Assembly: GCA_002917075.1 (NCBI GenBank)
Contig: NTMA01000024.1
Span: 1-64,000, forward strand
DNA length: 64,000 nucleotides
From: Hawksworthiomyces lignivorus
Taxonomy: Eukaryota; Ascomycota; Sordariomycetes; Ophiostomatales; Ophiostomataceae
Direction of reading: 5' to 3'
This document shows, one piece after another, positions 55,385 to 64,000 of this stretch (its first letter is position 1; each line of letters begins with the position of its first letter). The notes under the pieces were generated by a model. The model ran no database searches. It was not told the origin of the DNA and saw only the letters and a list, made by a program, of their open reading frames with translations. Both the position numbers and the translations under genes were made by a program.

Positions 55385-55847
55385 CACAAACAGCGGAGTA
55401 GACCCATGCTGTTGTATCTACCATGAACTTTACTAAATCTGGCAAGTTTTATGTCGCAATGAGTGTATCATAATGAGTTAATTGGAATTAAAACAACAAG
55501 AGAGCGATAAAAACAAAACAAAAGGACACTCTTCCATGGGATATCTTTTGTGCCATCCGTCCACACTTTCCAACTCCCTTTCCCCTGTAAGTATTATATT
55601 GATTCCAGTAAACAAACTCCTTTCTGAAGAACATGTTCCCTTTTTCATAGTCAAGTTTATAATTATGTCTTGTGTGAATGTGATGTTCATTCATTCGGAG
55701 AAGAAACTGACTTCGTTCTTCTCAAGTTAAAAAAAAGTAAACCAAATGAAGGACGAACAGTGAATAAAAGCATATAGACCGAAAAGAAATAGTAAGGAGT
55801 GATGGTGACTTCAAGTGCTTCTAAATGCCACCAGTTAATAGCATCTC
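55385..55847. other. Convergent spacer
   Basis: About 460 bp of AT-rich sequence between PPT2 (+) and the CSC1-like gene (-). It should hold both 3' UTRs; nothing else seen. Confidence 0.55.
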
Positions 55848-58800
55848 TTAGTAGAGGATCTTCTCGCTCCAAACGGGTGGGCGGGCCTCTTCGCGATCCC
55901 AAACAAGATTGTTCTTTTCGTCCAGCGTACAACCAGCATCTGTGATCTCGATGACCCGACTCGTGTGCGCCACTTCCTGCTTGGAAATGCCGGCCGGATC
56001 TTCGGGAATCCACAGCAATGGAGGCTCGCTCGAGGCTGAAGGACACAGGTACGCGTTCTGTTCCACGTTAGGGGTGTACATCTGCTTGAAGTTCAACTCG
56101 CCAGCATGCTCGGGAATCAGAGTGCGCATGACTTCGTAATTGTTGTACAACCATGGCTTGAGGAAACGGAGCAAGAAGTTGCCTTTTTCTGGGGGAGGAG
56201 ATGTGACGCCAATTTGCTCGCCGGCAGCGGCCTGTCCGACGTGCGCGCCGTTAGCCTTATCATACGGTACTGCAGCGCTGTTTGAGACAGTCCCGGCGAC
56301 TGTGCTACTTTCAGCCGTGCTGTTCTTGGTAATAGCACCTCCAGACACGGTAATATCACCTCCAGCGACAGAGTTGCGGTTGAGAGCTGCCGAACCAGCT
56401 TGGACGCCCTCACTAGCCAGCTCGGCGGGGCCGGCCTCGATGTCACGGCCACGGCGGTACTCTTCCTCCGCCAACAGGCTCTGTGGCATATTGTAGAGCA
56501 GCGGGTCAAGAGCAGAATTCATGCTGATGTGGAAAAGCACTGTGAACACAAGGAAGACAACCTGGAGAGCCAGCTGAATAGGAGCAACAGAGGCACCAAA
56601 GAGACCGATCATGCAGACCTCAGCAAGATAGACACCCGTCATAAGCTGCTTCAAAGCCCGCGGATAGATGAGGCCGCGTGTGTTAATGTCGGTATCTGTA
56701 ACAAAGAGCACGTTGTAGCGATAGGCAAAGTAGAACAAGCTCATGCCCAGGCAAGCCCAGCCGAGAACCAACGGTGCGATGGCGGAGTAGGTGATGGCTG
56801 GAACAGTCAGCAAGCAGGACAAGAGACGGAAAAAAGTAAGGGTGAGAGACAGGCATCACACATACCGATCACAGCAATATTGGTGTACACTGGAAGGGTG
56901 CTGCCCCAAGAGATGGCACTCAAGTTGGCCCACTTGTTGTACAGGCCACGAGGCGTACCAGTCAAGTACTTGTACATGAGATGGAAAATGAAGAAACCAA
57001 CGACCTGGGAAAGGACACCGGCAGCCACGGTGAGACCCTGGACAATGAAGTACGACATGTAGAAGTTGGATGCCTTCGGCAAGTTGGTCGCAAGCAGGTC
57101 TGTGGCAGAGCCAGGGTCTTGTGCAATCTGTTTGCCGACAGCTGAAGCGGACGAGGTCATAGTCGTGATGAGGAACACTTGAACGACCTGGAAGACAAAA
57201 TAGGCGTTTTGTGTGAACAGCTCAACACGCGAGTAAGACGGCTCACCAGCAAGTTTGGCGCACACTATTCAGTTAGCGACGTGGTATGGAAGACAAAGCG
57301 AAGGTACAATGGAATCATAGTGACCAGGCCCGAGAAACGAGAAGAAAAGACTTACACCGCATGACAACAGGAACGAGGGACATCAGAATTGAAAGCGCAA
57401 CCGAGGGCAGCAAGCCAGTGATGAAACCCATGATGACGTCAGGTACCTTCTGAAGCCACGTCAAAAAAGAGATGGTCTTCAGGTAGTTGACGTTGCTGAT
57501 GACACCAACAACGGCAACGGGGATGGCCCAGAAGATGATCATGGCGGCAATAAAGGCGAGCACGGCATAGCGGCGAATGACCAGCTGCCACCAGGGGATG
57601 TCCAGAGACGACCAGACTACGTCGGAGGGAGTGATGCCGATGAAACGCCCCATGTGCAGACCTTCGTGGTGGGCCAGGGTCTGGTAGGCGGTCTCAGCCT
57701 GGGCCTGGGTGCGGAATTCAACAAAGACTGCCGGTCCGGCCTTGGGCTTACCAGCTCGGTAGTCGGCTTGTTCCTGGTTGATCAGAGGGGTCAGACGCTC
57801 GATTTCAGTACGGCACCAGTCGATGGAGTCAACTTTCTCGCCGATGAGGCCCAGCAGACCAAGGCGATGAGTAGGCCGCTTCTTTCGGGGAAGCCAGTTG
57901 GCGGCAATGGCACCAGACTCGCCCTCGCCAGGCGCGGGGTGGATCTTAACCTCCGGATCGGCTGCTCCCTTCTTGAGGGCCTTGAAGCGTTCTTTGTTGG
58001 CGTTCTTGATCAGTTTTACCTCGGCCTTCTCCAGACGGAATGCGGCCTTGTCACGGTCCTCAACGTGCTCGTCTAGCTCCTTGGACTCGCGCTTGATCCA
58101 GACATTGCGCACAGAGGGGCCGAAAATCTTGCGGATGCGACGCTCATCCCGCAGAGCGTCGGGAACGCTAGTGAAAAGGACGGTCCGCGAAGAGAGACGC
58201 TCGGCATAAAAGGGGCTCAAGAGGAAAGCTTGGCGCAGGTTGATGTAAAAGACACACTCCCGGAAGATCAGATACATGATAAAGCCGAAGTAGATCCAGG
58301 AGATGAACAGATGGGCAAAGTAGCGGTAACGCTTCTTGAAGGTGCTGCTGTCGACATTGGAATAAGAGAGAATATCAAGCTGGGTCTGGCCGCCGCCGCC
58401 GGTGGCATTGACGGGGAAGAGAACGGGCCAGGTGATGCAGCAACCGACGAAGGTGATGACGACAGTCATGCGCAGGTAGCGAAGGAAGAGATACGCATCC
58501 AGAGACTGGTGCTGGAGAGCGTAGAGATCAGGAAGCTTCCAGAAGCTCGTGAACCAGTTGAAGAACCCATTTGGCAAGGGAGGCGTGCGCTCGCTGAAGC
58601 TGTTAGAACGAAGTAGAGAGGAAACGGCAAATGTGAAGACAGCGAAGATGAGCTTAACAGCAAGTGTAAAGAAACAAACACAATGACCTACCTTGGCTTT
58701 AAACTACCCAAGTACGTACGCGGCGCATACCAACGATTCTGGCTACGACGGAGGATAAGAAATATGATAAAATAGATGCCAGATACGACAGCCACAGGTG

Positions 58801-58952
58801 CCAGGGTCAGGTAAAGACCTAGAATTTGTTAGTCAAACTTGAAAGCAGAATTTACATCACGCAAACTGAAAGAGGGCAAATTTGGTCTTCGGAGATGCAA
58901 GCCATCGTCACTGTCAAAACATACCCTGCAGAGAGGACGACGATGTACTCAT
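55848..58952 (-). CDS. CSC1/OSCA-like stress-gated cation channel (DUF221/RSN1 family)
   Basis: Five exons: 58952-58925, 58818-58692, 58593-57356, 57264-56876 corrected to 57264-56866, and 56797-55848, giving 913 aa. The 28-nt first exon (MSTSSSSLQ + G) was chosen because only this frame joins in phase to GLYLTLAPVAVVSGIYF, the first TM. Order: N-terminal TMs with WYAPRTYLG and LQHQSLDAYLFLRYLRM; a cytosolic RNA-recognition-like domain (about 190-380) with long helices and AVFVEFRTQAQAETAY; the seven-TM core (PWWQLVIRRY, LPSVALSILMSLVPVVMR, then ELFTQNAYFVFQVVQVF); and a C-terminal extracellular/PHM7-type tail (NAYLCPSASSEPPLLWIPED, SRVIEITDAGCTLDEKNNLV). Members are plasma-membrane mechano- or osmosensitive channels with Ca permeability and some relatives act in lipid scrambling. 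Complete, no break. Confidence 0.92.
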
Positions 58953-61900
58953 TGCCGCGGTCTTTTCCAGATGACTGCCTGGATGCAGATGGAGAAGAGA
59001 GAGCTAGATCTTCAGTCGTGGATATTGGAAACTGCAATTGCGGTCGAATGGGTGAAACACGATCTTATAAATCGGACCTAGCGATATTGTCTGTTCTCCC
59101 ACTGCTACCAAGACGAAGCCAGGCGGAAGATAAAGAGTGGTTTAGGCCCAAGAGTGTGGTACAGGTCGATTCCGAGATGGGGAACGGGAAGGGGGAGAGA
59201 GGGAAGGGAATGGGAATAGTATAAATAAGTCGCACCAGGGTGTGCAGAGAGTGTGGGAGGGTGTGAGGTTCGATAGTTGTCGCGCGACGAATGGTGAGGA
59301 ACCTGCAAAGCTAAGAAAGAGGAACGGCGCAAAAAAGAAAAAACCTGGAACACCAAAGGTGATGCGTTGGTCTATGCTTTAAGCTGTGTAAATCTAGATA
59401 CGTAACCTGGGTAATAAGAGTGGATTGTCTTGGATTGGATAGCGTTTAATGTAGCCCAAATGGATAGAGGGTGGATATTGATGGAATGAGATGAGAGAAA
59501 AGAAGAAGAAAAAGAAAATACAAGATGCCTTGAGTCTGTTATTGTCCGTCTCTGAGATTGGCAAAAACAAAACGAAGCAGACGCGATTTGTTTCCCATAT
59601 CTCTGCAGGATTAAGATATAACATCTCTCCCTTCCTCACAAGCAATCTAGGAGGCCGGGGTGTTCCTGCCGGCTGGCGATACTGTGTAGTACACCTAACT
59701 GCCACAAATGACAATCAGCTCGACTGTGTCAAGAAAGAGACAGGAGCGGCAACAGCGATCGTCAGTACTACCCAAAAGTACGCTACAAGATAATAATGAC
59801 GGCTTTTCAGCTGCAAGGGTCCCCCCCCCCCGGCCAGTCAATAGTGGGAGTCGCAAGACGGAGATGCTGCAGGTATTCTGCAGAGTTTGCACGGCGTACG
59901 ATACCCGCCTGTTCGTATACACAAGCTCCCTCCATCCTTTTACGTGTAGTTTAGTGGTCTCAATAAAGGACGACTGAATGTAGATACATACATGGGAGAT
60001 ACGCTACCCATTGCTTATGGGGTCAAGCAGCAGATCCCAGTCTATCTATGTACATAGTCATTGATGTTTGGATGGGTAGTACGAGCAGACAAGAGAAACA
60101 CCGAAGAACAGACGGCGCTGTTGCAAATAGGAGACGAGGAAGATGAGACGGTGCGACTTTTCGGGGAACAGCGTAGCAGGTGCTAGCTTAGGCAAGAGTG
60201 AATAAAAGAGCCGAGAAAAATGGGGGAGACATTTGGGCCAAAGGGCATTGGCCAGGTGCAGGAAGAGGGATGTTCAGCGAGGACGGCTATGGAGCAAGAC
60301 ATGTGCAGTTCTGGTGTGGATGTCTGTCTGCCTGAGTGGCTTTGTTAATAGTGCCCAAGTTCCTCCTGGCATTTCAACCGATTTGATACCACTTTTCTGT
60401 CACTGGCCCCCTCTTTGATTGTACTATTTGCTATGTCCAGGGGATGCGTGTGCGGCGAGGTTGTTTTTTTTTTTCTGGTGCGATTCTGGTGCTGTTTTGA
60501 CAACGCTGCCCCTCCCCCTGTGGTGTCCTGGCGAGGGAAAAGAAGCAAGGAGCCCTGTCTCCGTCAAGTGTATATATTGCGGTGTCAGTGTGTATCTCTT
60601 GTCGCACCAGACTCTTCCTCCGTGTCTTACTGTGGCAAAGTAAGGAGATAGCCGAGAGCAAAACTAGCCGCGCAGGGTTGTAGGACACAGCCAGAACAAA
60701 CCACCGCCTGATGCTGGTCCTGAAGAACCACAATCGACAGACCAAAGGCAAAGGAAGGGCATGCAGCACATGCGTAGGACCACGCAAACACAGCGTACGA
60801 CGCTATTTCGTTGTTCATGCGCATGCGTCGTATGCATAGGCTCCTTCTTACAGCTATCGCTATGAGGCTATGACGAAATGGGACCCAGTCCAGTTTTAAA
60901 CCGCGCCCATTTACTTTTCCCTGTGGCTCCCTTTCTGCGCTTTAAAGCAGAACTAAGCCATCGGATCCCTGTCGAGCTGAGTAGCCTCCAAGCTGGCAGC
61001 CACATCCGATGCTGGCCCTCTACACCTACAGATTGGGAAATTGTGGGCCTCTGCGGCTTCACTGCCGGTCTGATTGGGACGCCCGCTGCAGGTGGATACA
61101 ATAAATAAAAGAGGATGGGGTGCAGAGATGGGGCCAGGTAAATTACACAGAAGACTGCAATCTCCATACTAGGCGTAGCGGAAGTAGAAAAGATAAAAAA
61201 AATTCAGACATGGCCGACACACAAGACAGTGAGACACGCAAGCGACACCAGTCCTTTGCGCAGATTAATTTTCCCTTAGCTTGAGAAATCGACGGAGAGG
61301 AACGTGTTTGCAATAAAATATTTTCTAGCGACAGAAAAGGGCAGGAAAGCAAGGAAATAAGAGCATGTAGCATCGCGCTACGGAATACTCCGCGCAGATT
61401 CACGTCTTTTGCGCTCTTTCAAAGTGTTCATACGCAGGCATCCGGCTGCCACATGTACGTATCCCAGATGCATTGGCCAAGCAAACGGGAGAGAAACCTG
61501 GTAAAGCAAGGCACGGATACGGTGTTGCACTCGGGAAGGAATTCTATTTACTGGAGCAAGAAAAAATTCCGTACTGCACTTTATGTAGCTATATTAAGTT
61601 CGGCCACCCTGCAAGATATACGAGCACACCTCACTGACCCTTTTCAGGTTTTTCTGTCATGTCACTCGATATTTCCTGAGCAGCCAGCGACGTCACAGTA
61701 TCATGTAATGGTATATGTTGTACTTGTGATCCAAGGCCTGGAGTGCAAAGCTCGGGCAAACAGCCAAAGGCAGGCTAAATGGTCACAGCGAAACAGGCAC
61801 AAACACGGCGAAGCGAAGGGAACGACAAGGAGAATACTGCACGAACTGGCCAAATTGACGCTCATCTCCTTGGTAACTCAATCTGTAGAAAGAAAAAGAT

Positions 61901-63810
61901 GGCCGCAAGCGCAAACGCTAGAGCTCAAGACCAACACCGTCTGTGGAGAGGGGCGACGTAGTCGTAGGGCGTCTGTTACCACACACGCAGCCAACATACT
62001 AGCCGTTCGCCATTCCGACTAGTATCCTGCACTTATTATTTGTATGCGCCACACATGTGGTTTACTGCTACTTTGGGCCATTCTCGATTTTCCTACACCG
62101 CGTAAAGAGACGTGAGAGAGTGCTGATGTGCCTCTATTCCAAAGGTGGAGTGAAGTGGAGTAATTCCGATCGGCGCCGAGATTGGACGGCAAGATCGACA
62201 CCAGTGTTACTCCGTAAAGAAAAAGAGAAAGGAAAAGGAAGATCAATGGAGAAGGGATAGACCCTTCCGTATCGCCTGTGTAATGTGTATCTCGCAATAT
62301 TCTTCGACACTAATACTATTGTGCCTTTGGACAAGGTCGCGGATGGAGAAAGGTCGGGTAGCAAGGAGGCTCTAAAGCCACCAAAGCCAGGCCAAAATGT
62401 TCGGCTTCGCAGAGCGGATTTGGCTGCCTCCTTGATTCTTTGGCGTACATGGTGTTTTGTCCTGGCTGTGTGTCTGGGCTCTTTCTTTGTTCGTTATGAA
62501 GCGCCTCGTGCACCTGGTTTTTCATACCGCGTCTTGTCGCCGTGGCCCCCATTCCACCTCACATGGCATTGATTGGAAAGCTAGACACGAGTACGCGTGT
62601 GCCCGTTCTTTTCCTTCTTTCACATCTACACGACTGGAACTCTATCTGAAAATACTTACATCATACAGTGTCTTCCCAGTGTTTCGTCCATGTTGCCGTC
62701 CTCCTAGTTGCGCGACCCACCTTCAGCCCCGTCGCGCCGGCATGTTTTTCGATGAAGAGCTTCTTTGTTCATTCCAGCGGAGGGAGGGGCAAAATGCATA
62801 AAAAAGAATATAGGGCAAGGCACTTTGGCATAAATGACAGCTTTTTGAATTTCCAAGAAACAGAGACCGTAAATGCCCCAGTCACCGACAACTGAGAATG
62901 CAACAAGCAACATAAGAATCCACGAAACGGCCTTTTGTGCAAGAACGGGATGCGTCATGGCGGATTGGCGCTATAGGGCTAGTTTAAGTCCTAGGCGCAA
63001 CAACTTGTACACCGGTACTCTTGCTGGAAAGACTCGGTCGCCAGCAAACTGAACGGCGAGATGGCGCACACAATGAGACAATTTAAAAACGAGAGAACAT
63101 GCTCCAAGTCGATTGTGTTCTTAGCTCTGAATAGGCACGGAGTGGTTGTCTGCTTTGGCTAGGTTACATTGTCTTCTAAAGAAGTACTGTAAGGGCGTCA
63201 TGGGGTCAACAGCATTAGTTACGTCCCCCGTAAAAAGGGTCCCAGGAACGCTAGGGTGAAGGGGCGTTCGGGAGTCTGCAGTACCAGTGCCGCAAATCCT
63301 ACCATTCAAAAAGCTTGGCATGAGACTAACAAGCATCAAGCTGGAGCCTCGCTCCGTCAAGACAAAGCCATTTTCACGAGCCTCGTCCCGACGAGTCTGT
63401 TTTCTACGCTGCTACGCCCATATTAAGCAATCTGGCAGCGATGGGAATATTTCGACTGTTGTGAATCGAAGGAAAGTGGACTCGACTTTGGTGATGCACC
63501 CGATGCGGACCAACACGCGAACAGAACATCAAAGAAATTGGGCCGCGCAGGGGATATCAAAGAAAGAAAAAGAAAAAGTGTTGGAAAGAATAAAGAAAGT
63601 TAATACGATGGGAAACAAAATTTCCTGCTTGCGTCTCAGGTGCTGAGAACTCATTCTATGCGTGATATTTTCACATGTGTCGCAAAGTCAAAATGGACAA
63701 GTAAATTGCTAGAAAGAAAACTATCGTAATCTCTCATCGACAGGTCTGCTGAGTGTGGCAGTCGTAAAATATATATCTGACGAGCTGCTTGAAAGAGCAT
63801 AGATATCACA
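58953..63810. other. 4.9-kb divergent intergenic region, no gene recognised
   Basis: Between the CSC1-like gene (-) and the gene starting at 63811 (+). All frames are short and none shows a domain. Notable bits are a run of 11 C at 59821-59831, poly-T/poly-A tracts near 60465 and 59495, and a TACTCCGTA 9-mer at 62208-62216. Such a long divergent region could be a large regulatory region with a long leader for the right-hand gene, or contain non-coding RNA; sequence alone cannot say. Confidence 0.5.
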
Positions 63811-64000
63811 ATGGCGCACACCTACGAGCAAGGCTTTGATCCTCACGCCCACCGCGCCGGGTATCTTCCTGGAAGCAATTATGCACTGCCGTATCTGTCG
63901 CGGTTCTCAAAGGCGGCTGCCACCAGCCCGCAAGACCTCGCTCTGCTACAACACGTGAACTGCAGCTTCCTGTCGACGGCGGGTGTGCCACCAACTCTGC
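63811..64000 (+). CDS. 5' end of an unidentified gene, cut by the window end
   Basis: An ATG at 63811 (CACAATGGCGC context) opens a frame that stays open for 63 codons to the window end. It begins MAHTYEQGFDPHAHRAGYLP, has a GC-rich coding-like composition and no signal peptide or TM segment. A TATA-like stretch (AAAATATATAT, about 63767-63777) lies only about 35 bp upstream, so either the leader is very short or it is not the TATA box. Family not recognised. Confidence 0.55.
   Translation, partial: MAHTYEQGFDPHAHRAGYLPGSNYALPYLSRFSKAAATSPQDLALLQHVNCSFLSTAGVPPTL

Noticed and set aside
59821..59831. Run of 11 C as a possible contig join
   Set aside because: Homopolymers of this length occur naturally; flanks read through without any sign of a break.

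Overview
The window is nuclear DNA of a filamentous ascomycete (Pezizomycotina). A Sordariomycete, possibly of the Hypocreales, is my best guess, but this is not proven. The evidence is short spliceosomal introns (about 50-120 nt, GT..AG), metazoan/fungal-type gene families (HOS3 deacetylase, CSC1 channel, mitochondrial PPT2, TRI12-type MFS), and a concentration of NACHT-type NLR (STAND) and HET genes, which is characteristic of these fungi. I built the gene models by hand from splice signals, reading frame and family resemblance. In every multi-exon model the exon lengths sum to a multiple of three.

Layout. 0.7-2.2 kb: queuine tRNA-ribosyltransferase (+). 2.5-4.2 kb: a secreted, probably GPI-anchored protein made of three cysteine-rich modules (-). 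4.2-9.0 kb: no gene recognised. 9.0-11.4 kb: nine-exon TRI12/ARN-like MFS transporter (+). 13.8-14.9 kb: secreted L-asparaginase (+). 15.4-26.3 kb: hydrolase-NACHT-ankyrin NLR (-), HET-domain pseudogene (+), and a second NACHT-ankyrin NLR (-). 27.3-30.9 kb: copper-type P1B ATPase (-). 32.3-37.4 kb: NACHT-WD40 NLR (+). 39.4-43.4 kb: HOS3-like histone deacetylase (+). 44.9-45.9 kb: DUF1774 membrane protein (+). 47.6-50.7 kb: an undescribed protein with a GHKL-type ATPase signature (+). 51.8-53.8 kb: a broken hydrolase-NACHT-ankyrin gene (+). 54.3-55.4 kb: phosphopantetheinyl transferase (+). 55.8-59.0 kb: CSC1/OSCA-like channel (-). 59.0-63.8 kb: no gene recognised. 63.8 kb to the end: 5' end of an unidentified gene (+).

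How it fits together. Conserved, mostly GC-rich genes alternate with an AT-richer accessory zone of recognition genes. Three intact or nearly intact NLRs have three different architectures (alpha/beta-hydrolase + ankyrin, helical N-terminus + ankyrin, NACHT_N-like + WD40). Two related genes are pseudogenes. Two of the NLRs carry near-identical tandem repeats, 99 nt and 138 nt, and the 138-nt array is exactly periodic over 12 units. The ankyrin array is cut by a stop codon whose change (CpA to TpA on the + strand) is the type made by repeat-induced point mutation. These are the features of an allorecognition/innate-immunity cluster in birth-and-death evolution. The GHKL-ATPase gene beside the NLR pseudogene is the most interesting unassigned gene. 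No tRNA, rRNA or CRISPR array was found.
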